In this document: positions 9,901 to 20,000 of the stretch, piece after piece
How positions within the stretch are numbered: the stretch's first letter is position 1
How the letters are laid out: each line of letters begins with the position of its first letter
Assembly (NCBI GenBank): GCA_963931865.1
Contig: OZ007509.1
Location: 7,084,882 to 7,148,881, forward strand
Reading direction: 5' to 3'
Length of the DNA stretch: 64,000 nt
DNA from: Axinella damicornis
Lineage: Eukaryota > Porifera > Demospongiae > Axinellida > Axinellidae
The notes under the pieces: generated by a model
The model's input: only the letters and a program-made list of their open reading frames with translations
Databases searched by the model: none
Told to the model about the DNA's origin: nothing
Made by a program: the position numbers and the translations under genes

Positions 9901-12900
9901 CTGCACATCTGATTCTAATTTACCCCATGGCAGTGGCGTAGCTATGGTTTCAGTGACACCAGGGCCTGAGTAGTATTGTGACTGGCTGTACCTCGAAGCC
10001 AGTATTGGCACGCTATTGCTTTTAACGGTGAAAGAATTTTCACGCACTTCGCGCGACAGTTTCTGCCAGCTATTAAGGAAAGCCGGTAGCAAAGTGAGAT
10101 ATAGCGAGCAGGGCAGTGGAAAGAAACAATTTACCAAGAGAGCTATTCCTGACAACTGAAAGTATGATGGTAAAAGTTTTTCTGCGCTTTACGCACTTTC
10201 TTGAATTACAGTTGTCAGGAAGGGCTCTCATGGCAACTTGGTGCTTTCCACTGCCCTGCTACTGCTTTCTACTTCTGCGCTGCATCTTTCTCAGCATCAT
10301 GCACTGTGGCAATAATTTTATGCATAATATTAACGAGTTTCTCACTTGTTGATAATTGATTATCGATTGATCGATCATACTGATCCAGGTTTGGCTACGC
10401 CACTGCCCCATGGTGCATGCAGAGAGTACTTGCAGCAGTATAGATAGATAGATAGATAGATAGATACACAGATATATATATAGATAGATAGCTAGACAGA
10501 TATATAGATAGATACCGTAGTCGCGCATTATTAGGCGCATGCGCCTATAACTCCACAGGAAGGAAATATGCGCCTATAAGCGAGATGCGCCTAATTACAC
10601 ATGTAATAATAATGACATTCCTCGAATAGGAAGCGCGCTTCAATTCGAATATAGCTGTTTTCCACTCCGAAGGATCGAAACAAGCCGAGTTTCTGGAAGA
10701 AGACTGCAGCGCTTACCTGGGACGAGAGTTGAACCTGCGCCTAACAGCGAATATGCGCCTATAAGTGAGATGCGCCTAATAACGCGCGACTACGGTATAC
10801 AGATAGACAACAAAAAGACCCCCCAAAAAGGGAACTGTATAACAACAGCCGTTTTAACTGCAAAGTGGTTGACCTAGTTGCAATTGGCATTCCAAAATCC
10901 TATCCCATGTAGCTCAAGACTTGGAGGGTCGGTCATATGGCATGGCACTCCTTTTCACACAATGCATGTGACTGCTTTTTAGGGGACAGTTTGAATTACC
11001 CTGCACGCGCAGCAGTAAAGCAATGCCTTCATGTCTGTCTGTCTGTTTATCTGCGTGTCTGTCCTGATACAAGTCAAGGTGGTTATTTATTGCCGTTATA
11101 CTTCAGCCACTTCCCATTATCGGTTTCCTGGCTCCACCCCCTTTCAAAACCACACACAGTACAGGTAGTTAGCACGAGACCTTCTTTTGTAGTTAGTTGT
11201 AGTGTGGACGTTGCCGTACTGTTGCTGTTCACAAGTTACCCATCATACTCAACAAGCGAGGGCCATAAGTCCTCCAGACACTTCTACGTGACGCTTTAAT
11301 TTATGGGACGCTTTGGTGAAAGCTCCACAATCAAGGTGCCTATGTTATCAATGTATTGTATGAATCCCCTCAAAGGAGTGTTGGGACCTATACCTAAACT
11401 TAGTACTACTCACGTGACCCTCTACGAATCAGACACCTCAGAATCGATCACATGACTGAGCATAAAATTGCTTATTGCACACTTTAGTGTGCACTATCTA
11501 GATAATGCACACTTTTCAAAGATCAATGGCTGTTTCAGGGCAGTGAGTTGCACTAAGTAGTTTAGATACCAGTTTGCAGTGCATTACGGGCTTTAGTGCA
11601 ATCGGACAATCTAGTTAACGGTCTATAGGGCGGATAATGCACTCGCTTTCAGCTCATGCATTATCTCGCCCTCGACCGTTAACTAGATTGCCCTCGTGCA
11701 TTAAACCCATAATGCACTACAAACTGGTATTTAATTATTGCATAATTGTCTTGAACAGAACTGCATGCCTTCCAATTTCAACTGAGGTAACCAAGCTCAC
11801 TCAACTCTGGTGTAATATTATACACCAGTGGATGACATTTACCTTCATGCTTCTGCTGAACCCAACCACACCATGCTTGGATGCACAATAGGTTGGCGAA
11901 TACTGCATTGGAACAATACCTACATAGGATAGGAAAAGAACTATTGCATGCTCACGTAACTTGAACACATCATATTATACCTGAAGCTAGCCTCGTTCCC
12001 AGGCGCCTGGGAACGAGGCTAACCTGAAGCAGTAGTTTGCAGTTAACTACTGTAGGACTGCACTAAGTTTTGGCCACAACTAAAATGTTAAAACTAATAC
12101 CCCATTCACACAGCTAGGGTATTATTTGAAATCATGATGGGCTTCTACGCATGCACACACATCACCTGCACGTTTCAGTGTACATTAATGAATGGTCATT
12201 ATGTCTACATGAAGATACGTATTCTGGGTGGACATGCAAGTCAGCTATATGTCCAGACGTTTGTCATCTTATAGCAGTCTGTGCTAACACATTGGGCCGC
12301 AGTAATAACAAGTACCAAAACGAAAGGACAGAAAGAAGTGAAACAGGAAGTCTCATCGATTCTGAGATCTTAGCTAACTTCATCACTCACAGCATGGAAA
12401 GCTACGTTGCACAACCGCTTAAGTACTTTGGACACTGCCCTGCCTCTGTAACTATTGTCAGCATCAAGGAGTCGAACAACTTGCTATCTGAGGCCCTGTA
12501 CAAAGTAGCCAACTCATTTCAGAGGCTGATAAGCAATTCACATGTAGATATAGCCACAACATAATAAACCAGTATACACTTGTATATCCTCTAGATAGTC
12601 TCGCGGGCCAGACATTCAGGAACATCTGGCCCGTGAGCTAGTCTACCCTGGTCACAGGACAGTGAGCTAGTCTACCCTGGTCACAGGACAGTGAGCTAGT
12701 CTACCCTGGTCACAGGACAGTGAGCTAGTCTACCCTGGTCACAGGACACTGAGCTAGTCTACCCTGGTCACAGGACAGTGAGCTAGTCTACCCTGGTCAC
12801 AGGACAGTCTGTGGTGAGGCAAAGCAGCTTTCTCTGAGTCACCATGCATATTGATAGCAGTTCGTTTACTTGTCGTAATGGAAGCTACAGTACGTAGTAG

Positions 12901-15900
12901 AGCCTAGTTATGAAGCTGAGCTACTAGCTTCTGCAGGGAGAATCAGTATTTTGGGTGTGGCTTCCTGTTTTGCTGTGTCACTTCTTGTTTCACAATAGCC
13001 TTAACGTATCCTACCTACACCCCCCCCCCCCCCCCCCCCCCCCCCCAGGTGAGGGCCTAGCTGCTATTATAGTTATGTTCTAGGCTTGAACCAATATGGA
13101 GCTGGCTCCATCACAGGAAGGAAGGGGAGGGGCTGCTACTACAGCTTGGTTCCTAGGCTGAAAGGAAGAGGGAGGGGCTCCTATTGCAGCTTTGTTCCTC
13201 AGCTGAAAGGGGGAGGGGCTACTACTACAGCTTTGTTCCTCAGCTGAAAGGGGGAGGGGCTGCTACTACAGCTTTGTTCCTCAGCTGAAAGGGGGAGGGG
13301 CTGCTTTTTCTTTAGGAACATTTTTCCCAAATGGGCGGGATTAGCAGGAAGCAACTGACGGCTTGTTTAGAGCCTCTCCTGGGAAGGGAAACCAGAGAAC
13401 CTGGAGAAAAACCCTTCCTAGGTGAAACTGGTGGGACTCGAACCTGTGGCCTCTCACACCACAGTCGAGTGCTTTAACCACTAGGCCACACAGTCACACC
13501 AGCTTTGTTCCTCAGCTGAAGGGGGTGGGGCTGCTACTACAATTTTGTTCCTGCATACCGTATTTCCGCGAATAGACGCCGCCCTCGAATAGACGCCGCC
13601 CTCGAATTAACGCCGCACAATTGGAGGCGCTGAGTGAAATAAACGCCGCCCTCGAATAAACGCCGCGGCGGATTTGCATGTGCGTAAAGTATAATGACGT
13701 GGACACTTCGTACTACTGGCGCGGCGTCTTACAACTGTCGTAGAAGACAGCCTGGGTCCTCGAGCTCGTTGCCGTCCCGCGAAGGCATCTTCTTCACCAT
13801 CGTTTTCGTCCCGTGTGTATCGCAAAGCGACGGCTAATCAAAGCGCTCAGTGCTCAATCTGCGGACGGCACTTGCCGAATCTTGCCCGTTGTGTTGTGTT
13901 TCTTGTATAAGCCATACCAGCTTGTCGACGTAATTCGACGGTGAGCTAGCTAGGGATGCTGTGTACGGGCACGGTCATACTGCCCAAAGTAATAAACGCC
14001 GCCCTCGAATAAACGCCGCCCTCGAATAGTCGCCGCACCAAACTGAACAATGAAATAAATAAACGCCGCGGCGTCTATTCGCGGAAATACGGTAGGCTGA
14101 AAGGAAGGCGGAAGAGCTGCTACCGGTACTACAGTTATGTTCCCAGGCTCCACAATGGAAAGAAGGGGGAGGGGCTGGTACATTTCATCACCTGAGAAAT
14201 ATCAGTTTATGTGTTGTCCACCTGGAGCCCAGAACAACAAGAGGGATGGAGGACTCCAATAGGCAGCAGTGTCCAGATAATATACCCAACCTTGAACACA
14301 CTCCCCACTTCTTTCTTTGGGCAAAGGTTAATGTCCAAATCATGCCCACCATTGAATAGTCTCTGCCCACAGCCCATCCTGAGTGTAAACAGTGGTGACT
14401 ACCCCAGGTACGAGGCAAGAGTGTTTACTACAGGTGCAGTTGGTTGTACATCCTGCTACCATTGCTCCATATAATACTTCATCAGCAAAATCAAACAAGA
14501 GTGGCTATAGATGACACTGATGACTGCCAGTGATTCTCTTTCAGTTAATTACCCCATTTGCATGCTCAGCAGGGGTAGAGTGATCGGTTTGTCTGTCCGT
14601 CTGTCCATGGAGTTTCAGCAATGAAGGCCTTGTTGAAGGCTTAGTTCAGGATATAGAAGTGTCAGAATTAAGAAAATACTAGCGTCTACATAACAGACCA
14701 GAGATCCACTCAAGAGGCTGAGAAAAGCTGCATGAAAGTCTTGCATACAACTTGACCACACCCTGTTTCTCACATTATTGCCACAACTTACGGTATCTCA
14801 TTCTGCTGCACTGACATCGATGCAGCTATTAAAATGGGTAGGCCCATCGTGCATGCTGTACTGAAAATCGCCTCATGTTAAAGTAGCGCAAGGGGTACGT
14901 GCTCCGCTGAGCACCTCTATTTTTCTGAGACACTGGAAGCAACTAAAGAGCCATTTGTACCGCCTCAGCCATCAGATGGTCTAAGCTAGCTGTTCATACT
15001 GATTGTACGCCAATCAAAATCCCACAAAACAACTACTAAGGAGGTGGTCTACGTGTTGCTAGAGCTACCATGGAAAATAGAGCGTGGGGAAGTGGATCAG
15101 AAATGTGCAATTACACGAATGAATGCGGGTTCCACATCAAGTATACCGTTACTCAGGAGTAAATTAACGTTGCCCTTTGGACATACATCAATCGAACGGT
15201 AAAAAATGTGAGCAGTTCTCATGTGGGTATCACAATTTCAGGGATACATCCATTTTTTTGACAGTCCAAGCATGCTTTTATGTACAACTCAGGAGCAAAA
15301 CTTACCGCTATGGGCATACACCGATGGAAGGCCAAGCACAAGACCCAAGAACAACTACGCAGTCCTTGTGTGGCACCAGAGGTGCAACAAAAACCAACGA
15401 AACCCACAGGCTGTGCCAACGAAACCCGCATTCAATCAAAGGCTGTGCCGACACTCCATACATTTGGAATAGGGCAGTGCACACATTTCCAATCCAGTTC
15501 CCCGCGCTGTATTATCCATGGTGCTACGTACAAGCAGTGTGTATCACTGCTACCACCGAGTTGCAGTGAGCATAATTCATAATTCTAAAGCTGAACTCAT
15601 TAGCCAACTTCCATCTTTGAGCACACTCCATATGTAGCGTACCCCACCCATGGGTACACTTTCAGCATAAATAATAAAGTACAACACTAGTTCAATTTCA
15701 TGTCGTAAATTGAAACCATTTTTCACCCACCTCCAAACGAGGCCACATTGACAACCGTTCCTCCTCTGCCTCCATTACTCTCGGACATGTACTCTACAGC
15801 CAGAAACGTCCCCTCTATCACAGCCATCTGGAAAAACAAGATCCCTAAAGTAGTTCAAGTCAACAAGTTATACCTAGGGCTGCAAAGGAAAACAAAGTCC

Positions 15901-16938
15901 ATGCACATAATCTGGTTTGCTAATGTGTAGTCGTGAGAGGACACCTGTAAACTCAGATGCATCATTACATCATTATTTGCCAGCTTCCAACCGCTATACC
16001 AATAGGTTGACATGTAGGCAAACTGCTGTATCTAGATCTCCTCCAAGTAATATCTACCTACGTACCAGCTAGGTTGACATGCAGGAATACGGAGGCACAT
16101 CCATCCTATTCGCTTACCCACCATCTATATGACCATGACTCCACCTACCTACCAGGTTGACATCCAGCATCTTGCGCCAGCGGCTCTCATCACCCAGTCC
16201 TGCATTGTTACACACAATGTCAATTCCACCAAATGCTTCCTTTGTCTTCTGGAAGGCAGACACCTGTGGACATACAACACAAGTACATAGTAACTGCCTG
16301 TTCATTGAGTCCAGTTTTCAGTAGCGACGGGGATACCGGTCTGGCAGGAAGTACACGTATCAGGCACACATGCACAATCAGCACTAACCCTGGCCCCAAT
16401 ATACCCTAATCCATCACTCCAGACCAATAACTACTTCGTTTTAGTAGCTCATTCCACAGAAGTTTAACATGCTCTGAAGAGGGATACTGCAACCAGTCAA
16501 CACTAGAGAAGTCTACCAACATTCCCCATAGTCTCGCAGGCCAGACCCTTTTTCCTGTTTGGGGGTGTGGCTGGAAGTCCAGAGGGCACGCTTTCCGCGC
16601 TTCCAGCCACACCCCAAACAGGAAAAAGGGTCTGGCCTCGCCGCCTGCGAGACTACATGCCCCACCAGCTGGTCTCTCTTGGTGACGTCAGTGGGCAGAA
16701 AGATCACATCGTTTGCAGAGAACTCTTTCTGCAACTCGCTGCATGACACTCTCCCAATCTTCTCGCTGATGTCAACCATGCTCAACAACACAAATTTGAT
16801 CATAAAAACGGATATGTGCATGAAAACAAAGATCTAGTCCCTCCTTACCCTCCCTCCATTCTTGAGCAAAAGCCTGGTGGCAGCTAGACCAATTCCTTGG
16901 GCTGCACCAGTGATCAAAGCTACCTTGTTAGCCAACAT
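6934..16938 (-). CDS. 15-hydroxyprostaglandin-dehydrogenase-like SDR, copy 2 (possibly broken)
   Basis: Exons found on the minus strand: 16849-16938 (TGAAQGIG), 16666-16780, 16153-16263 (CNNAG), 15731-15827 (GGTVVNVASFG, with the catalytic-Ser region), 9497-9630 (GVRVNCICPEFVDTDMV, the typical SDR C-x-PG/EF-V segment) and 6934-7081 (last exon, ending ERSKAKL). The exon expected to hold YxxxK between 9630 and 15731 was not found. Exons 4, the CPEF exon and the last exon have compatible phases. Exon 2 is suspect: where copy 1 has a CAG acceptor, here the only AG lies one base before the ATG of MVDIS, which would shift the frame into an immediate stop. Either this copy is decaying, or splicing differs. 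Head to head with CHMP7, 96 bp apart. The last exon ends in a basic tail longer than in vertebrate 15-PGDH. Confidence 0.75.
7084..7183. repeat. (GGGA)n microsatellite forming an intron polypyrimidine tract
   Basis: About 25 tandem GGGA units with few interruptions. On the minus strand this reads (CCCT)n and ends CCCTCCCAG directly at the acceptor of the last SDR copy 2 exon (7081), so the microsatellite supplies the polypyrimidine tract. Confidence 0.9.
7711..8050. mobile_element. Hairpin/TIR element with (AT)n centre
   Basis: Arms with AAACTAAAA...TCTTTGTCTGC, CTTCATCAAC, TGCGACRTTT, GGGATCTT and AGGCAAGTA recur as reverse complement at 7964-8050. A short (AT)n run lies at 7901-7919. No coding frame of note; lies in an SDR copy 2 intron. 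Confidence 0.75.
8179..8315. repeat. Hairpin element
   Basis: Outer arms CTACCAGCTGCTGTGGTTTA and its reverse complement, inner arms CTGTTATTCAATTAGA and TCTAATTGAATAACAG around a GC-rich loop. A relic with GTATTCCTGATAAACCACA is seen near 43353. Confidence 0.8.
8441..8885. mobile_element. 445-bp non-autonomous DNA transposon with 7-bp target duplication
   Basis: Terminal inverted repeats of about 42 bp start CAAGGATAATTAAAACGGAA and are near perfect. The flanks are GTTATAC at 8434-8440 and GTTATAC at 8886-8892, a 7-bp direct duplication. Inside, two diverged direct copies of a segment of about 100 bp (around 8552-8645 and 8710-8813, both with CTCAATAGC, GGTGCTT and GATAACCTAACACAA) fill the element. 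No transposase frame. Confidence 0.85.
8893..9324. other. No gene seen
   Basis: Intron sequence of SDR copy 2; no open frame, hairpin or repeat that I can support. Confidence 0.6.
9325..9449. repeat. 35-bp tandem repeat, 3.6 copies
   Basis: Unit begins CATTCCCAGACTGGAGGCTA and ends CACTGAGCCT; copies are almost identical. The unit resembles an end of the local CCTGGGAACGAGGCTA hairpin family, so it probably grew from such an element. Confidence 0.9.
10439..10512. repeat. GATA-type microsatellite
   Basis: Imperfect run of TAGA/GATA units with a TATATA interruption. Confidence 0.85.
10515..10795. mobile_element. TA-flanked MITE, CCGTAGTCGCG family
   Basis: Inverted ends CCGTAGTCGCGCATTATTAG and its near reverse complement ending CGCGCGACTACGG, flanked by TA on both sides (10513-10514, 10796-10797), as for Tc1/mariner-derived MITEs. 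Subterminal ATGCGCCTATAA motifs recur on both sides. Relics appear near 47388 and 54345. Confidence 0.85.
11567..11729. mobile_element. Hairpin element
   Basis: Arms TACCAGTTTGCAGTGCATTA and its near reverse complement ending AATGCACTACAAACTGGTA; inner arms AATCTAGTTAACGGTC and GACCGTTAACTAGATT. No frame of note. Confidence 0.8.
12151..12564 (+). other. 137-residue open frame, unrecognised
   Basis: ATG-started frame of 137 codons. The second half (from about residue 55) reads like a protein, with a SLIDSEILANFI block and no low-complexity, but there is no recognisable domain, the first part is rich in His/Cys of no known pattern, and it lies on the opposite strand inside an intron of SDR copy 2. 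It could be a small gene, an exon or a transposon relic. I cannot decide from sequence alone. Confidence 0.2.
12597..12645. repeat. Short hairpin of the GTCTCGCAGGCCAGAC family
   Basis: AGTCTCGCGGGCCAGA...TCTGGCCCGTGAGCTAGT; a small relative of the complete element at 16531-16653. Confidence 0.65.
12633..12806. repeat. 29-bp tandem repeat, exactly 6 copies
   Basis: Unit GTGAGCTAGTCTACCCTGGT plus CACAGGACA, six head-to-tail copies with one substitution. There are no spacers, so this is a minisatellite and not a CRISPR array. Confidence 0.95.
13020..13046. repeat. C27 homopolymer
   Basis: Uninterrupted run of 27 C at the edge of a minisatellite region. Confidence 0.95.
13318..13499 (-). mobile_element. 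tRNA-derived SINE
   Basis: Read on the minus strand: GGTGTGACTGTGTGGCCTAG, TGGTTAAAGCACTCGACTGTG and GGTTCGAGTCCCACC form a tRNA-like head with A and B boxes (13429-13499), followed by the same type of tail as the copies at 2608 and 3125. The anticodon arm and acceptor do not form a good tRNA, and the element sits inside a minisatellite. Confidence 0.75.
13558..14092. mobile_element. TA-flanked MITE, CCGTATTTCCGCGAATAGAC family
   Basis: Ends CCGTATTTCCGCGAATAGAC and reverse complement GTCTATTCGCGGAAATACGG, flanked by TA at 13556-13557 and 14093-14094. Subterminal repeats ACGCCGCCCTCGAATA occur on both sides. No transposase. A diverged relative lies at 35793-36198. Confidence 0.9.
14549..14932. 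repeat. Dispersed repeat family R1, copy 1
   Basis: About 385 bp shared with 42836-43268 in the same orientation: CAGCAGGGGTAGAGTGATCG, GGCCTTGTTGAAGGCTTA, AAAATACTAGCGTCTAC, CAACTTACGGTATCTCATTC and a final GCTGAGCACCTCTA. No TIR recognised; probably a non-autonomous element. Confidence 0.8.
15177..15500. repeat. Dispersed repeat family R2, copy 1
   Basis: Shares with the reverse complement of 26997-27212 the blocks GACAGYCCAAGMATGCTTTTAT, CAAAACWTACCGCTRTGGGC, ACACTCYATACAT and GGAATAGGGCAG. Open frames here are shared by the repeat and are not supported as genes. Confidence 0.75.
16531..16653. mobile_element. 123-bp hairpin MITE next to SDR exon 2
   Basis: Almost perfect inverted repeat: GTCTCGCAGGCCAGACCCTT, TTTCCTGTTTGGGG, then the reverse complement ending GCCTGCGAGAC; TA on both sides. 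Copy 1 of the SDR gene has no insertion at the corresponding place, so it inserted after the duplication, about 12 bp from the exon 2 donor. Confidence 0.9.
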
Positions 16939-17034
16939 TCTGCTGTCATGTAATTTGACCTTTGGCATGAAAATAAACTCTGACCTTTGACCTCCAAGGA
17001 GGGAGAACCCCGAATTGTTTGTTGACGACATGAC
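16939..17034. promoter_or_regulatory. Bidirectional start region between SDR copy 2 and CHMP7
   Basis: Only 96 bp separate the two divergent start codons, so promoters and 5' leaders must overlap or share sequence. No TATA box is evident. The equivalent interval at copy 1 (1033-1120) is shorter and diverged. Confidence 0.55.
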
Positions 17035-20000
17035 ATGGCTGAGAAGGACTCGACGCAGGCTTCTCCGGACAGTAGGAGCAAGGGGCTGAGCTACCCCGCC
17101 GAATGGTCCGACGAAGAGAGGATGCACTTTCTTATGGCACCCTTCCCCCCTGGCTCCCAGACTCCAAACATCGGGCTCAACAACCCGAAGGTCAAATTCT
17201 GGCGCTGTTTCATTCTCAGTACTAGTAAAGAGATGAAGAGGCCAGTGTTCACAGAAGACGACTTAATGGAGCGTTTAAAGTGGCGTGGGGTGGCTCCCAG
17301 CTGCCTGCCAGACGTGATCCGAGTGATGGAGAGGGAAGGAGATGTGATAAAGCTGACTGAGTTTGTGGGGGATTTAGATGTTGGTTGGGCGGCGTGGATG
17401 TTTGGGGTGGTGAGCAAGCCAGTCGCATGGACGCTGAGAAGCTACCTACCTGCTAAGAAATGTACTGCAGAGTATGTTATCACACCCGTTTTGAAGGTAT
17501 ACAAAAGATATTGCAGTAGCTAGTTAGCCTCGTTCCCAGGCACTCGGTAATTGGGAAGAATTACCGAGCACCTGGGAGCAAGGCTATGCAGTAGTGGGAA
17601 GGGGAATGCTGTATGTGTTATTTTACAGAAGCAGTTGTTGGTCTATTTACATAGCTATTTGTTTTTTGCTTGTTTAAGTACTGTGTGGTGTTCTAATAGT
17701 GATACAGTGTACATGCTATAATGTGGCGAGCAGCAAAGTCCGATGTTCTGTAGGTAACTAGCTGATTTATTGCCCTTCTCATTGTCCGTTTCATGCAACC
17801 AAGGACATATCGCGCTACCGAAGGTGGCGAGTCGATGCACCCTTGATACAACCCATAACCCATACATCTGTCACCAAGTGCTTTTGGCCCATCTACTGTA
17901 TACATGTATCCAAATATTGGGCTGAATTGAATTTTGTAATTATGCATGTCATTCATTTGTATATTGAGAAGTACAGTCATACAACTGCGAAGTGTGCACC
18001 ATGTGACAATCTAATCCATGCAGGAACTTGCTCAATCGGTGTTAGCCACTCATCACAGAGCTGTACAATACAAGTCTACCGACAGAGTGATGCAGTACCG
18101 CGAATTCCGGGAGCTCTGTTTGACGGTAGTTGCTCCTGAAAGTGTCCTTATTGTGGAGCAATACCTGCGTCAGCAGCAACTGATTGCAAAGGCTGGAACA
18201 GAGAGAGGATGGGAGGTATGTGTGGGGTGTCATGGCGACAGTTTGAACTTTGCAGTGATGTGTGTTGCTCATTCCCTTGCCACTGCCCACGTCTGATTAT
18301 CGACCACTTGCACTGTAGGCTAAGTAAAATGAAATGTTGGTTAATAAATTTGACTGAACGTATACTGGCGAGATTTAAATGCTATATGAATTACGAAAGT
18401 GTTGCTAAAAATACATTTCAGTTGTTGTTTTTGCAAGGTCTTATGGAACTGTGAGGGACACTAAGATCAATTTTACCCACTGCAGGTGGTAAAGTTTGCT
18501 AGCGGAGAGGACAGGTCTAGGCCAGTTGTGAGCAACACAGACATTGGAATTGTGGGGTGTGTTCAAGTGTCATGGAAAACTAATAGTGCATGGCGCAAGT
18601 AGACTGCGACCCGATCTTGATTGCACATGCACAAATCTACATGCAAGGAGTTGGGAAAGGAGCTCTCCTCCCTCCACTTCCAATATCTAGCTTGATAGAC
18701 TAGCCTATAGCTGGTTTCAATGACTTAAGTTCCAGTGATTTGCTCATCAAACTGATCATGAAAGAACTTGAGTTTGAAACTGTTGTAGCCTTGTTCCCAG
18801 GCTATCTCCCGCTCTGTGTTTAGCCACATATGTGACCTTTGAACCACCCAACTGAACAACAAAGCGGGAGATGGCCTGGGAATAAGGCTAACTAAACAGC
18901 ATTATAGTACGTGCAGCAGTGTTTTAATTAGTTTTGGTTACATGTACTCGTCTGCTGAATATATAGCATGAAGGAGACAGTGAGGGCCCTTTCAGAGCAA
19001 GTAAAGTCATTGGAAGAGAGAAAACAAAGGTAAAGTTCACCACGGGGTCATTGATGTCACTCTTGGTATCACCAGTTAAGCTTAACCTCAGTCCCAGGCT
19101 GTAGGAAAATGTCAAGGAAATTCTCATACATTGGATTTAGTGAACATGATTTTAGCTGCTGAGAATGGGACTTTTCTGCTTGCAGAAGCAACTGTTTGCT
19201 GCAGGTTCTGCAACAGAACTCAAGAGTGTATATATTGCAGTAGTTACTGAAAGTGCTGTCGTTGAACAGCAGCATACCAATAACTAGTCTGGTACAGCCA
19301 GACCTGTGTGCGTATGTGTGAGAGGGTCTGGCGTCATGCTTATACTCCCAGTAACTTAGGCCATACCCTTGTTTGAAGAAGAACAAAAGATGTACTGCCT
19401 TCATGCAAGGGCGGGATTATAATGAAATTCGTAGCTTGAGCAAACTAGTACATTCCAAGATGCACAGGTAAGGTACATGTATAGGCATGATGCTAGTCCC
19501 TCTTACACAGGTCAGGCTAACCAGCGACAGGAAAACGTGACTAATAACAATGCAAGCAACTTCCACTTGGCAAATATTATTCGATCACTAATGAGAACAA
19601 CACTGGAAAATGTATGTGTTACATTCAGAATGGGGTAGGCAGTGGGTGAGAAATTATGGTCTGATTTGATATGACTCGACTACTGCAGGCTAAAGGACAT
19701 GGCAAGAAAGAAAGTACGACTAAGAGACAGAAGAGCAGTGAGTGGATTAAGGGTAGCACGTATTGTTACATTCCAGACCATCTGCTACAGTAGCTGAATC
19801 CTCAGCTACAAACACCCTGGGAATAACTCCCTCTCACAAGCTGAGTGTGCAAATACCACTAACGTTTACATTTTCTACAACCTCACCACCAAGCTCCCTC
19901 CATTATGGGGTTACCCCTATTATCATGGGTCGGGAGTTTTGCAGGTAAAGATGGTTATGCAGAGATTTACTTTTGTTTACATTGTAACTTATCACACATG

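Larger units (their letters stand above)
13100..14170. repeat. 41-bp minisatellite broken by a SINE and a MITE
   Basis: Units with CAGCTGAAAGGGGGAGGGGC and TGCTACTACAGCTTTGTTCC occur at 13100-13310, again at 13500-13556, and in diverged form at 14093-14170. The gaps are filled by the SINE at 13318-13499 and the MITE at 13558-14092, so both inserted into an existing array. Confidence 0.8.

Noticed and set aside
10937..11299. 120-codon frame on the plus strand
   Set aside because: No domain, codon pattern or splice context; composition looks like random intron sequence.
12633..12806. Possible CRISPR array
   Set aside because: Repeats are directly contiguous with no spacers; eukaryotic minisatellite.
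13429..13499. tRNA gene on the minus strand
   Set aside because: Has A/B-box-like sequence but no proper acceptor stem, and its head plus tail recurs elsewhere as a SINE.
15177..15582. Several overlapping plus-strand frames of 80-130 codons
   Set aside because: They coincide with repeat family R2 and appear in three frames at once.
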